A stretch of 64,000 nucleotides of DNA from Akkermansia muciniphila (GTDB lineage Bacteria; Verrucomicrobiota; Verrucomicrobiia; Limisphaerales; SXTU01), in contig CAMCFN010000001.1 in the NCBI GenBank assembly GCA_945874145.1, positions 1-64,000 of the forward strand. The letters are read 5' to 3'. Below are positions 19,697 through 30,400 of this stretch, piece after piece (the stretch's first letter is position 1; every line of letters starts with the position of its first letter). The notes under the pieces are model-generated. The model saw nothing but the letters and a program-made list of their open reading frames with translations. It had not been told where the DNA came from and searched no databases. The position numbers and the translations under genes are program-made.

Positions 19697-20641
19697 ATGA
19701 ACGTCGTCAAAAATCTGCTTTTCGCCCTGCTGCTCGCGGTGTTGCCGGGGTCGCTGAACGCCGCTGACACCAAGGCGGTGGGCGATGTGGCCGGCCAAGC
19801 TGGCAAAGCGGTTGAGCACGCTGTCAAGGATGCCCACGGCCACGCCGAACATCACGGCCTGCCTCCGGCGGCCGCCCGGTTCCACATCGGCCCGCTCATG
19901 GTCACCAGTTCGATGATTGTCACCGTCATCGTTGCCTTGATTATCGTGTTGGTGGCGCAGATGGCCACGCGGAACATCGCGGCGGTGCCGCAAGGAGCGC
20001 AGAACTTCTGCGAGTGGATCGTGGAGGGTATGCACGGCTTCATTTGCACGCTGCTCGGTGAGGACATGGGCAGGCGGACCTTTTGGTTCTTCGGCACGCT
20101 TTTCTTTTTCATTCTCTTCACCAACTGGTTCGGGCTCATCCCCGGAGTGGGCACCATCACCTACGGCGGCGAACCTTTGCTGCGCGGTGGCAATGCGGAT
20201 CTGAACACCACTTCAGCGATGGCCGTTTTGTTCACGGTGCTTTGGTTTTATTGGAGCATTTCCGCCCTCGGGGTGGGCGGTTTCCTGAAGCACATTTTCG
20301 CGGCAGGCGGCGGGGGTAAGGGTTTCATGGGCCTGTTCATGATCGCCGTCTTCTTTTTTGTGGGCGTCATTGAGGTGATTTCCATCGCCTTCCGCCCGGT
20401 GTCCTTGAGCTTCCGTTTGTTCGGCAATGTCTTCGCAGGTGAAAACATCCTCGAATCCATGATGATGCTGGTCCCTTGGCTGGGCTGGCTCATTCCGCTG
20501 CCCTTTTACTTTTTGGAACTGTTGGTTGGGATCGTGCAGGCGCTGGTGTTCACCCTCTTGACGGCGGTGTTCACCTCGCTGATGTGCAGTGCGCACGGCC
20601 ACGGCGAGGGCCATGGCCACGAACACGGTCACCACCACTAA
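19697..20641 (+). CDS. atpB: F-type ATP synthase subunit a
   Basis: Membrane subunit that carries the two proton half-channels. The 314 residues start at ATG 19697 with a cleavable-looking signal (MNVVKNLLFALLLAVLPG, then Ala-Ala). The essential arginine is in RLFGNVFAGE. About five to six transmembrane helices follow the periplasmic N-terminal segment. Both ends are rich in His: HAVKDAHGHAEHHG after the signal, and HGHGEGHGHEHGHHH at the C-terminus. An upstream in-frame TTG at 19676 would break the signal peptide. First gene of atpBEFHAGDC. Confidence 0.96.
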   Translation: MNVVKNLLFALLLAVLPGSLNAADTKAVGDVAGQAGKAVEHAVKDAHGHAEHHGLPPAAARFHIGPLMVTSSMIVTVIVALIIVLVAQMATRNIAAVPQGAQNFCEWIVEGMHGFICTLLGEDMGRRTFWFFGTLFFFILFTNWFGLIPGVGTITYGGEPLLRGGNADLNTTSAMAVLFTVLWFYWSISALGVGGFLKHIFAAGGGGKGFMGLFMIAVFFFVGVIEVISIAFRPVSLSFRLFGNVFAGENILESMMMLVPWLGWLIPLPFYFLELLVGIVQALVFTLLTAVFTSLMCSAHGHGEGHGHEHGHHH

Positions 20642-20707
20642 ACGATTTCGGACGTCAGACGGTGGCAAGTCTGCCGGGGCGTTCGGAGAAAAACGAAAGG
20701 TAATAGT

Positions 20708-20917
20708 ATGATGCCCATGTTGGCAGAAATATCCGGTAACCTGCACGTCGGTCTGGCCGCTATCGGCTCGGCGATTGGCGTAGGCATTATCGGTTTGAAG
20801 GCCGCCGAGGCCACCGGGCGCAATCCCGGTGCCGCGGACCAGATCCGTAACAACGCGATCATCTTCGCCGCTCTGGCGGAAGGCGTCGTGTTCTTCGCGA
20901 TCTTCTTGGTCAAGTAA
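20708..20917 (+). CDS. atpE: F-type ATP synthase subunit c
   Basis: Hairpin of two helices, 69 residues. The polar loop is RNPG (residues 38-41) and the ion-binding carboxylate is E58 in ALAEGVVFF. The residue after the Glu is Gly and there is no Gln in helix 1, so the Na+ ligand pattern is absent and the ring should be proton-driven. The start is at ATG 20708; the second ATG at 20717 is also possible. A Shine-Dalgarno-like GAAAGG lies about 9 bases upstream. Confidence 0.97.
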   Translation: MMPMLAEISGNLHVGLAAIGSAIGVGIIGLKAAEATGRNPGAADQIRNNAIIFAALAEGVVFFAIFLVK

Positions 20918-20975
20918 TGATCGTCCGGACGTGGCTAACCCCGCGTCCGGCATCCCTTTTCAACGCGTAACGAAC

Positions 20976-21515
20976 ATGAATCTTCCTGTCATCTTGGCCG
21001 CTGGCGACAACCCGCTGAAGGCGGTGGGCGAGACCTTTGGCTGGCACCCGCAGTTGTTCTTCTCCCAGGTCGTCCTGTTTGTCCTGTTGGCGATCATCCT
21101 GAAGAAATTCGCTTACGCGCCGTTGCTGGCGATGCTCGACAAGCGCAAGCAGCAAATCTCCGAGAGCATTGAGAATGCGGAGAAGACCCGCAAGGAGCTG
21201 GCCAATGCCCAGGCCAAGTCCCAAGAAATTCTCACCCAGGCCGGTCAGCAGGCGCAAAAAGTGATCGAGGAAGCTCGCACCGCCGCCGCCCGCGTCTCCG
21301 AAATTGAACGCCAGAAGGCCATCGCCGATGCTGCGAACATTATTGAAAAGGCCAAGCAATCCAACGACGCGGAGCTGGCTCGCATGAAAGCTGAGTTGCG
21401 CCAGGAGTTCGGCCGCCTCGTGGTGGCCGCTGCGGGCCGCGCAACCGGTGAGATTCTCTCCCCGGACCAGAAGGGCCGCCTCGCCGACGATGCCGTCCGC
21501 CAATTGGCCGCTTAG
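20976..21515 (+). CDS. atpF: F-type ATP synthase subunit b
   Basis: Peripheral stalk subunit of 179 residues starting at ATG 20976. One membrane helix (about 28-46, LFFSQVVLFVLLAIIL) is followed by a long charged coiled coil (KRKQQISESIENAEKTRKEL and on) that contacts delta and the F1 head. The short N-terminal segment MNLPVILAAGDNPLKAVG before the helix is somewhat long. A longer frame upstream overlaps atpE and is not part of the protein. Confidence 0.95.
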   Translation: MNLPVILAAGDNPLKAVGETFGWHPQLFFSQVVLFVLLAIILKKFAYAPLLAMLDKRKQQISESIENAEKTRKELANAQAKSQEILTQAGQQAQKVIEEARTAAARVSEIERQKAIADAANIIEKAKQSNDAELARMKAELRQEFGRLVVAAAGRATGEILSPDQKGRLADDAVRQLAA

Positions 21516-21537
21516 TTGATACTCTCCGCGCCCGCCG

Positions 21538-21930
21538 ATGAAAGTCAGCAAACAAGCCCGCCGCGACGGCAAGACACTGTTCAGAGCCTGCTGTGTTGAC
21601 GGCATCCTGAATGAGGAGAAAATCCGCGCCGCCGTGACTTTGGTCATCGAACGCAAACCGCGCGGCTACGTGAGCACCCTCACGCATCTGCAACGGCTGG
21701 TGAAACTGGATCTCGACCGCCGCACGGCCCGCGTCGAGAACGCCGTGGAGTGCACGCCCGCCCAGATGGATGCCATCAGAACCTCCCTGAGCCAAAAATA
21801 CGGCCCTGGTATGAATGTGACCTTCTGGGTCAACCCGGCGTTGCTCGGTGGCGTAAAGGTTCAGGCCGGCAGTGACATTTACGACGGCAGCGTGGCCGGA
21901 CGCCTCGCGGCGTTGAACAACACCCTTTGA
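21538..21930 (+). CDS. atpH: F-type ATP synthase subunit delta, short form
   Basis: Delta/OSCP subunit of 130 residues, against about 175-185 in most bacteria. The C-terminal signature is intact (GGVKVQAGSDIYDGSVAGRLAAL), and the segment RARKIRAAV-like helix KIRAAVTLVIERKPRGYVSTL corresponds to the end of the N-terminal helical bundle. About 50 residues of that bundle, which binds the alpha subunit N-termini, appear to be missing. The position between atpF and atpA fixes the identity. I see no frameshift upstream that would restore a longer N-terminus. Confidence 0.88.
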   Translation: MKVSKQARRDGKTLFRACCVDGILNEEKIRAAVTLVIERKPRGYVSTLTHLQRLVKLDLDRRTARVENAVECTPAQMDAIRTSLSQKYGPGMNVTFWVNPALLGGVKVQAGSDIYDGSVAGRLAALNNTL

Positions 21931-21952
21931 TTTTTCGACTTAACGAATTGCT

Positions 21953-23485
21953 ATGAGCTCCATCCTGCAAGACATCGAAGCCCAGATCGCGGGCCTCAAG
22001 ACCTCCGTGACCCGGCAGAACGTCGGCGTCGTCCGTGAAATCTCCGACGGTGTGGCCAAGGTTGAGGGCCTCACCGACGCGATGCTCAACGAGATGCTCG
22101 ACTTTGGCGGCGGCGTCATCGGCATCGCGCTGAACCTCGAAGAGACCGAGGTCGGTGTCGTCGTGCTCGGCGACTATCTCGACATCCGCGAGGGCTCCGA
22201 GGTGAAGACCACCGGCAAGCTCCTCTCCGTCCCCGTGGGCAAAGGCCTGCTGGGCCGCGTCGTTGATACCCTTGGCCGCCCCGTGGACGGCAAGGGGCCC
22301 ATCACTGCGACCGCTCAATATCCAGTCGAGAAAATTGCGCCCGGCATCGTGAAGCGCAAATCCGTCAGCCAGCCGCTCCAGACCGGCATCATGGCAATTG
22401 ACGCGATGATTCCCATCGGTCGTGGCCAGCGCGAACTCATCATCGGTGACCGCTCGACGGGCAAGACCACCATCGGCGTGGACGCGATGATTAACCAGTC
22501 GCGCATCAACAAGGTGGGCCGCGCTTCCGGTGACGCGAACTTCCGCCCGGTTTACAGCATCTACGTCGCGGTCGGCCAGAAGCAGTCCAACATAGCCCGC
22601 GTCATCGCGGAACTCGACAAGGCTGGCGCTCTCGAAGACACCATCATCGTCGCTGCCGGTGCCGACGCTCCCGCTGCCTCGCAGTATCTCGCGCCGTTCG
22701 CCGGCGCAGCAATGGGTGAGTGGTTCATGGACAACGGCATGGATGCGCTCATCATTTACGATGACCTCTCCAAGCAGGCCGTCGCTTACCGCCAAGTGTC
22801 CCTCGTCCTCAAACGCCCCTCGGGTCGCGAGGCGTATCCCGGCGACGTGTTCTATCTCCACAGCCGCCTGCTCGAACGCTCCGCGCGTGTCAACGAACGC
22901 AGCGGCGGCGGCTCGCTTACCGCGCTGCCCATCATCGAAACGCAGGCCGGTGACGTGTCCGCCTACATCCCGACCAACGTGATTTCCATCACGGACGGTC
23001 AGATTTATTTGGAAACCGACCTGTTCTATCAGGGCATCCGCCCGGCCATCTCGGTCGGTCTGTCCGTCTCGCGCGTCGGTTCCGCCGCGCAAATCAAGGC
23101 GATGAAGCAGGTCGCCGGCAAAATCAAGCTGGAGCTGGCGCAGTATCGCGAACTGGCCGCCTTTGCCCAGTTCGGATCCGACCTCGACGCCAAAACGCAG
23201 GCCACGCTCGAACGCGGCAAGCGCATCGTCGAACTCTTCAAGCAGAACCAATACAACCCGCTCCCCGTCGAGATTCAGTCCGCAGTTCTCTTCGCGATGC
23301 AGAACAACCTGCTCGACGACGTGGCCGTGGAGAAGGTGAAGGACTTCCAGAACAAGCTCACCGACTTCCTTGGCACGCGCAAAGAGGCGCTGCTCGTTCG
23401 GCTCCGCAAGGAACTGGCCATCAACGACGCGCTCGGGGCCGACTTGAAGGCGGCGGTGACGGAGTTCAAGCAGAGCTACCGCTAA
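21953..23485 (+). CDS. atpA: F-type ATP synthase subunit alpha
   Basis: Non-catalytic nucleotide-binding subunit, 510 residues, normal length. P-loop GDRSTGKT at residues 165-172; the alpha signature around [17 protein letters not shown] is present, with the arginine finger in SVSRVGSAA. Starts at ATG 21953, 22 bases after atpH. A large antisense open frame covers this gene and atpG/atpD and is an artefact of codon composition. Confidence 0.98.
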   Translation: MSSILQDIEAQIAGLKTSVTRQNVGVVREISDGVAKVEGLTDAMLNEMLDFGGGVIGIALNLEETEVGVVVLGDYLDIREGSEVKTTGKLLSVPVGKGLLGRVVDTLGRPVDGKGPITATAQYPVEKIAPGIVKRKSVSQPLQTGIMAIDAMIPIGRGQRELIIGDRSTGKTTIGVDAMINQSRINKVGRASGDANFRPVYSIYVAVGQKQSNIARVIAELDKAGALEDTIIVAAGADAPAASQYLAPFAGAAMGEWFMDNGMDALIIYDDLSKQAVAYRQVSLVLKRPSGREAYPGDVFYLHSRLLERSARVNERSGGGSLTALPIIETQAGDVSAYIPTNVISITDGQIYLETDLFYQGIRPAISVGLSVSRVGSAAQIKAMKQVAGKIKLELAQYRELAAFAQFGSDLDAKTQATLERGKRIVELFKQNQYNPLPVEIQSAVLFAMQNNLLDDVAVEKVKDFQNKLTDFLGTRKEALLVRLRKELAINDALGADLKAAVTEFKQSYR

Positions 23486-23512
23486 GTTCGCGACCAACTG
23501 TCTTAGCCCACC

Positions 23513-24397
23513 ATGCCCAGCACACGCGACATCCGCCGGCGCATCAAGTCGGTCAAGAACACCGCCCAAATCACCAAGGCGATGCAGATGGTCGCATCGG
23601 CCAAGATGCGCCGTGCGCAGCAGGCCGCGCTGGCCGGCCGGCCATATGCCACGTTGATGAACGAGGTGCTCGCGGCGGCCACGGCGGGCGCGGGCGAGTT
23701 CACGCATCCGTTGATGGAGAAGCGCGCGGTCGTCAAGAAGCGCGCGCTCATCCTCATCACCACGGACAAGGGCCTGTGCGGCGCGCTCAACACAAACCTC
23801 CTCCGCGAGGCTGCGAAGTGGGACAAGGACACAACCGTGTTCATCTGCGCCGGCAAGAAAGGCGCCCAATGGGCGGGTCGGCTCAAGCGCGAGCTGGCTG
23901 CGGAGTTCACCTACAAGGACACGCCGCAGTTCGCCGAGGCGCGCGCGATTTCCAAGTTTGCCCAGGACTTGTTCCTTAGCGGCCAAGTGGACGTGGTGGA
24001 CGTGGTCTACACCAATTTCATCAACACTCTTGTGCAAAAGCCCGAGCAGCGGCAGTTGCTCCCGCTCGGCGAAATTAAGGCGCTCGAAGCCGGTCTCGAA
24101 GGCGAGAGCCAGGGCGAGAAACTCGGCGAGGCCACGCGCGAATATCTCTTCGAACCGGTCGCGGCCACGGTGCTCGGCAACTTGCTGCCGCACTATCTGA
24201 ACTATCAGGTCTTCCAGTTCTTGCAGGAGGCGAAGGCCTCCGAGCAGTCCGCGCGCATGGTCGCCATGAAGAACGCGACCGACAACGCCAAGCAAATCAT
24301 CAAGGACCTGACGCTCGAATACAACAAGCTGCGTCAGGCCAACATCACGAAAGAACTTTTGGAAATCACCACCGCCCAGATGGCGATGGGCAACTAA
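23513..24397 (+). CDS. atpG: F-type ATP synthase subunit gamma
   Basis: Rotor shaft, 294 residues. N-terminal helix TRDIRRRIKSVKNTAQITKA, the LITTDKGLCGALNTNL block, and the C-terminal helix EYNKLRQANITKELLEI are all family hallmarks. Located between atpA and atpD as usual, with gaps of 27 and 9 bases. Confidence 0.97.
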   Translation: MPSTRDIRRRIKSVKNTAQITKAMQMVASAKMRRAQQAALAGRPYATLMNEVLAAATAGAGEFTHPLMEKRAVVKKRALILITTDKGLCGALNTNLLREAAKWDKDTTVFICAGKKGAQWAGRLKRELAAEFTYKDTPQFAEARAISKFAQDLFLSGQVDVVDVVYTNFINTLVQKPEQRQLLPLGEIKALEAGLEGESQGEKLGEATREYLFEPVAATVLGNLLPHYLNYQVFQFLQEAKASEQSARMVAMKNATDNAKQIIKDLTLEYNKLRQANITKELLEITTAQMAMGN

Positions 24398-25861
<1,464 letters not shown>

Positions 25862-25875
25862 TGCCTTTCTGAATC

Positions 25876-26286
25876 ATGGCCGCGACACTCAAACTCGAAA
25901 TCGTCACCCCGGAGGCGAAGATCTACTCCGAGGACGTGGACATGGTCACGCTCCCCGGCATCGAGGGCGAGATGGGCATTTATCCAATGCACATCTCGCT
26001 CATGACCCAGATCGCCCACGGCGAGATCGTTGCCAAAAAGGGCGGGGTGGACCACTACCTCGCCACGGGCGAGGGTTTCGTCGAGATCACTGGCGACCGT
26101 GTGGCGATCCTCACCGACATGGCCATCAAGGCCGACGACATTGACGAGCAAAAAGCCGAGGAAGCGCGCAAGAAGGCCGAGGCCCGTCTCGCCGAGAAGC
26201 TCACCGACGAGGAAACGGCCACCGTTCAGGCCGCGCTGCTCCATTCGCTCACGCAGCTCAACGTCAAGCGTCGCAACCGTCGCTAA
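25876..26286 (+). CDS. atpC: F-type ATP synthase subunit epsilon
   Basis: Regulatory subunit of the central stalk, 136 residues. The N-terminal beta-sandwich (LKLEIVTPEAKIYSEDVDMV, PGIEGEMGIYPMH) and the C-terminal helical pair (QKAEEARKKAEARLAEKL) are complete. Last gene of the operon, followed 15 bases later by a strong terminator. Confidence 0.96.
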   Translation: MAATLKLEIVTPEAKIYSEDVDMVTLPGIEGEMGIYPMHISLMTQIAHGEIVAKKGGVDHYLATGEGFVEITGDRVAILTDMAIKADDIDEQKAEEARKKAEARLAEKLTDEETATVQAALLHSLTQLNVKRRNRR

Positions 26287-26301
26287 ATCGCTTAAGTTTT
26301 C

Positions 26302-26337
26302 AAAAGCCCCGGGACAAACTGTTGTCCCGGGGCTTTT
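26302..26337 (+). terminator. Intrinsic terminator of the atp operon
   Basis: Perfect 16-base stem (AAAAGCCCCGGGACAA and its complement) with an ACTG loop, ending in TTTTCTTTG. The A-run on the other side makes it usable in both directions. Confidence 0.93.
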
Positions 26338-26360
26338 CTTTGTTGGTAATGCCCCCCAGT

Positions 26361-26377
26361 GAACGCCAAAGGCGTTC
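26361..26377. repeat. Small GAACGCC/GGCGTTC hairpin
   Basis: Seven-base arms with an AAA loop, just past the stop of the ppk2 gene. No T-run on either side, so it is a weak terminator candidate at best; it could be a degenerate member of the palindrome population in this window. Confidence 0.4.
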
Positions 26378-26382
26378 GTGTG

Positions 26383-27177
26383 TCACATCACCCGGAACTT
26401 TCGCAAATCCACCTTAGGCTTGGGCCACTTGAGTTTCCATTCCTCCATCGTGTCCACGACAGTCTGGGCCACGACATAGTCGCGGAACCACTTCCGGTCG
26501 GCGGGCACGATGTGCCACGGCGCACACGGGGTCGAGGTCTTGTTCAGCACCACCTCGTAGGCCTCCATGAAATCGTCCCAGCGCTGGCGCATCGCCAGGT
26601 CGCCTGGCTCGAACTTCCAGTTCTTGGAGGGGTCGTCGAGCCGCGTTTGCAGGCGCTCCGCCTGCTCCTCGTGGCTGAGGTGCAGGAAGAACTTCAGCAG
26701 CGTGTAGCCGCTGTCCGTGAGCATCCGCTCGAAGTCATTGATGTGGTCATAGCGCTTCTTCCACACCTCCGGCGGCCGGAGGCTCATCACGCGCACCACC
26801 AGCACATCCTCGTAGTGCGAACGGTTGAAAACGCCGATGCGTCCGAAGCGCGGCACCGCCTGATGCACCCGCCAAAGATAGTCATGCGCCAGTTCGAGGG
26901 TGCTCGGGGCCTTGAACTCGACCGTCTCCACGCCGGCCGGCTCGACAAACTCAAACAAGCGGCGCGCCGTGCCGTCCTTGCCGCTCGTATCCATGCCCTG
27001 CAGCACGATGATGAGGCCGCGGTTGGCGTTCGCGAAAAAGAGATCCTGCAATTTGCCGAACCGCTCCAACAGCCGATCCGTCTCCATGATCGTCGGCTCC
27101 TTTTCCAAGCCGGCACAGTAACGCGGGTTGAAGTCACGCAGGCGGAGCTTGCCGGAGACGCGGATGGGTTGAGGCAT
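26383..27177 (-). CDS. ppk2: Polyphosphate kinase 2 family protein
   Basis: Transfers phosphate between polyphosphate and nucleoside mono- or diphosphates in the cytoplasm. The 264 residues contain Walker A GMDTSGKDGT (61-70) and Walker B FNRSHYEDVLVVRV (about 114-127), plus the lid region SLRPPEVWKKRYDHINDFE. It is a single-domain PPK2; whether AMP or ADP/GDP is the preferred acceptor cannot be read safely. The gene converges on the atp operon, sharing the intergenic terminator region, an apt but possibly chance pairing of two ATP-related functions. Confidence 0.93.
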   Translation of the reverse strand: MPQPIRVSGKLRLRDFNPRYCAGLEKEPTIMETDRLLERFGKLQDLFFANANRGLIIVLQGMDTSGKDGTARRLFEFVEPAGVETVEFKAPSTLELAHDYLWRVHQAVPRFGRIGVFNRSHYEDVLVVRVMSLRPPEVWKKRYDHINDFERMLTDSGYTLLKFFLHLSHEEQAERLQTRLDDPSKNWKFEPGDLAMRQRWDDFMEAYEVVLNKTSTPCAPWHIVPADRKWFRDYVVAQTVVDTMEEWKLKWPKPKVDLRKFRVM

Positions 27178-27219
27178 AACAGGAAGTGAGGCTGACAGCT
27201 GGGAAAATATGGCGGGGAG

Positions 27220-30200
27220 TTACTTGTCCGGCGCAAGGAACTCGCGAATGGTTTGAAACGGGCGCAACGGCAGCAAGAGGAACTTGGGGATAAAGCGCGG
27301 CTCGCTCTGCGGGTTCGCGAGCGAACCGGTCACGCGATACTCGAAGACCTTCGTCACGGGCGACGTGAGCAAACTCAGCAGCGGGCCAACGAGGAAGGTG
27401 TCGCGGAACATCTCGGCCTCGACGTTGGCGCTCACCTGCCCCGCGAAGTCCACCGTGCCGTCGTAGTGCAGGCGAGCGGGCGGCGAGAGGATTTCCATGT
27501 CGCGAGTGTAGATGACACTGTTGGTCAGGAGGAAAGTGCCTTTCGCTTCCTTCGCGCGGCTGCTGCCGAGGTCCTTGTTAATGGCGTTCAACACGGGTGA
27601 GAACAGGCCGAAAATCGGGATGTCCCAGAGCAATCCGTCCGCGAGCCGCACCTCGCCAGAACCCTGCCAGCTCTGCCAGTTCATCGTGTTGGCATTGGTG
27701 ACGAGGAGCACACCGCTGACCGTGCCTTCGAGCCTGTTGCTTTTCCCCGTCACATCGGTGATGAAGCCCGGCAGGCTGGCGTTGGTGAATTGCAGTTGGA
27801 AACCAAAGTCCGCGCTCCGCACGGGAGCGAAATCGAAGTTCAGCCCGCCCAACAACTGCCCGCCGTGGAACGCACCGGTCAGGTTTGTGATCAGGAGCCG
27901 GTTCGTAACCCAGTGCAAAGAAGCCGTGATCTGGGGCGACCTGAAGAACGACCAGCGGAACGGCCCGCCCTCAATCTCAAAATGCAGGTCGGTCGTCTCG
28001 GATTCGCGGAAGGGCACCGAGCCGTGGACGCGGATGGTTGGCACTTGCGCAAACTCATACGGGAGCAGGGCCTTCGCCGTCTGCGGGCCGATGATGCGCG
28101 TGAAGGCGTAGGGGTCGAAGGTGCTGTGCGCGTTGGTGACCCAAAGCCGCTGGCGCCGGGCATCAATCCGCACGTCCGGTGCGGTGATGACACCAGCACC
28201 GCGCCGGGCGCGCACCTCCGAGATGGCGAACAGCTCGTTCGTGAAGCCCACCGAGCCGCTGAACTCGTCCACTGGTTCGCCGCGCAGCACGAAGTTGGTG
28301 GCGGTCACCCGCGCGCGGAAACCCGTTTCCTCACGCGCCCGCCAGCGGCCCCAGACTTCGCCCTCGACGATGGGCGGAACGGTGAAGGTGAAATTGGTGA
28401 GAATGCGCTTGTCCTCCGGACGCTCCAGCAGCGGCTCGATGGCATGCGGGAAGACATTCGCGCGACCAGCCCAGTGATACTGGCGCGTGCGCGGGTTGAC
28501 GGTGTAGGCCAGCCGGATCTCGCCTTCGGGCCGGCGCGCCCAGAGGTTGGGCAGACGCAGGACTCCGTTGGTGAGCGTGAGTTCGGTGTTGGCTTCGAGA
28601 TAGGTCGCATTGCGATACGCGCCGCCCGGGCTGTCCACGTGTGCGGCGAGCGTCACGGAATCGCCGACCGCCTTCCAGTCGGGCACACGATTGGTCCACT
28701 CCGGTAGCACGACGGCCACGCTCGCCCGTGCCTTGGGCAGCGCGTTGAAAGTGAAGCGGGCCAGCTCGCGCTGCGTGTTCGTGTCGAGCAGGTGCTGGAT
28801 GCGATACACGTCGAAGTCGAACTGTGCGGTCGCGGCGGCACGGCGGGTGGCCACGTCGAGGTGCGCGTGGGTGTCGAGCGCCCCGCTGTAAAGCTCGGCG
28901 TGGAGGTTGGTGACGCTGAAGTGCGGCGCCCGCCAGTGCGCGGCGAAGCTGAACTTGCCGAGTTCGAGCGGCTTAAAGTCTGACTTCACGCCGTCCAGCG
29001 CAACGGAGGTTTCCACCTGCCAGGGCGCGAGATTGGTCCAGAAGCCCCACTCGGGCGGAGTCCCGGAAGCCGGCGTTCCGACATGGGAGACCTTCGCCGA
29101 CACGCGGGCCTGCTTTGCCTCACCCCACTTTGTCTTGGCCAAGGTAAGCTGCGTTTCCGCGTCGGCGGCAAGCAACTGCTTGCGCACGGGGGCGAAGGTG
29201 GCGTTGGCGGACAACCGGCCCTCGGCCAGCTGCCCCCACTCGGATTTCAGTCCCGTCGTGCGCAATGTGAGGCTCGCCCGCAGTTGATCCGGGGCCACCG
29301 GGCGCGGTGCGGTCTGGCCGGAAAGGCGAAAGGTCGTGGCCTCCGCCCACTTCGATTTGCCCCCGTGCAGCGTGACCTCCCACGCGGCATCCCAGTCGTT
29401 GGTGCGCGCGGACTGGCGGTTCAACCGGGCAGTGAGCAGCACGCGCTCGGCGCTGGCGTGGATGTTCGTGCTGCGCACACGGTCGGCTTCGAGGCGGAAG
29501 TCCGCGCTGGCCGCGCCGTTGGTGCCGGGCGGCTGGATAATCTTCGCACTGAAGCTGGCGTTGCGTCCACCGCCCCAGGGCGTGCGGACGTCCAGCGCCT
29601 TCACCTTCAAGTCGGCTTGCAGACCGCGCTCCAGCTTGGCATCGGCGCGGAGGGCAAGTTCGATTTCCGGCGGTGCGGTGAATTGCACGCGAGCCAGCTC
29701 CGTGAGCACGCGATGGAGGATTTCCTCTGCGTCCAGCTTGGGCGGTTTGGGAGCCGCCGTGGGCGGCTCGGCAGTTCTCACCGTGCGTTTGCGCAAGGCC
29801 GCAGCGTTGGTCACGACGGCACTGATTTTCATCTGAATGCCTTGCACGGTCGCGTTCAGTTGCGGCAGCGACCAAACATCGCCCGGCAGAAAATGCAGCG
29901 CCGTGGAGAGGTTGGTGACAGTCAGCGTGCGGGGCGGGAGGTTCCTGGGGGCGAGGGTCCAATCCAGCCCGCCTTGCCGGAGCGCGACGCCCGTGACGAC
30001 GAACTGGAAGTCGCGGAGCGCATCATGATCGAGCTGCACCTGCGCCTCGGCGGCGGCGATGTGCGGACCAGCGCCGACCGGGGCGACCGAGATGCCCTCG
30101 GCGACCAGCCCGCGAAACCACTGCCAGCGCAGGCGGTGAAATTCCAACCGCAGCCCGCGTTCCTCCAGCCCGGCGAGGATGGGACGCTTGACGAAGTCCG

Positions 30201-30348
30201 GCACCCCGATCTGGTTGAACCACAGAAAGGCACACACAACGGCCAGCACGAGCAGCAGGCACAGGATGCGGAACCCGCGAAAGCCGAGGCGGCAAACGCG
30301 CCAGAAGCTCCAGCGCTTTTTCTGCGGTGACGCTTCAGGCAGGGCCAC
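27220..30348 (-). CDS. Large AsmA-like envelope protein
   Basis: Protein of 1042 residues with one N-terminal membrane helix (about 23-45, GFRILCLLLVLAVVCAFLWF) and a long beta-rich extracytoplasmic part, as in the AsmA/TamB/YhdP group of inter-membrane lipid-transfer proteins. The C-terminus carries the AsmA-like ending: repeated LxxGxxNFDFAPVRSADFGFQ type strands, then TVDFAGQVSANVEAEMFRD and YRVTGSLANPQSEPRF. The start is GTG at 30348 and is uncertain. It lies 52 bases downstream of the Gld-type ABC cluster and may be cotranscribed. Function is inferred only from architecture. Confidence 0.8.
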   Translation of the reverse strand: MALPEASPQKKRWSFWRVCRLGFRGFRILCLLLVLAVVCAFLWFNQIGVPDFVKRPILAGLEERGLRLEFHRLRWQWFRGLVAEGISVAPVGAGPHIAAAEAQVQLDHDALRDFQFVVTGVALRQGGLDWTLAPRNLPPRTLTVTNLSTALHFLPGDVWSLPQLNATVQGIQMKISAVVTNAAALRKRTVRTAEPPTAAPKPPKLDAEEILHRVLTELARVQFTAPPEIELALRADAKLERGLQADLKVKALDVRTPWGGGRNASFSAKIIQPPGTNGAASADFRLEADRVRSTNIHASAERVLLTARLNRQSARTNDWDAAWEVTLHGGKSKWAEATTFRLSGQTAPRPVAPDQLRASLTLRTTGLKSEWGQLAEGRLSANATFAPVRKQLLAADAETQLTLAKTKWGEAKQARVSAKVSHVGTPASGTPPEWGFWTNLAPWQVETSVALDGVKSDFKPLELGKFSFAAHWRAPHFSVTNLHAELYSGALDTHAHLDVATRRAAATAQFDFDVYRIQHLLDTNTQRELARFTFNALPKARASVAVVLPEWTNRVPDWKAVGDSVTLAAHVDSPGGAYRNATYLEANTELTLTNGVLRLPNLWARRPEGEIRLAYTVNPRTRQYHWAGRANVFPHAIEPLLERPEDKRILTNFTFTVPPIVEGEVWGRWRAREETGFRARVTATNFVLRGEPVDEFSGSVGFTNELFAISEVRARRGAGVITAPDVRIDARRQRLWVTNAHSTFDPYAFTRIIGPQTAKALLPYEFAQVPTIRVHGSVPFRESETTDLHFEIEGGPFRWSFFRSPQITASLHWVTNRLLITNLTGAFHGGQLLGGLNFDFAPVRSADFGFQLQFTNASLPGFITDVTGKSNRLEGTVSGVLLVTNANTMNWQSWQGSGEVRLADGLLWDIPIFGLFSPVLNAINKDLGSSRAKEAKGTFLLTNSVIYTRDMEILSPPARLHYDGTVDFAGQVSANVEAEMFRDTFLVGPLLSLLTSPVTKVFEYRVTGSLANPQSEPRFIPKFLLLPLRPFQTIREFLAPDK

Positions 30349-30400
30349 AAGTCTGCTTACGTTGTGCCTCGGTGGGCATGTTTAATCGCCGACGCACCGC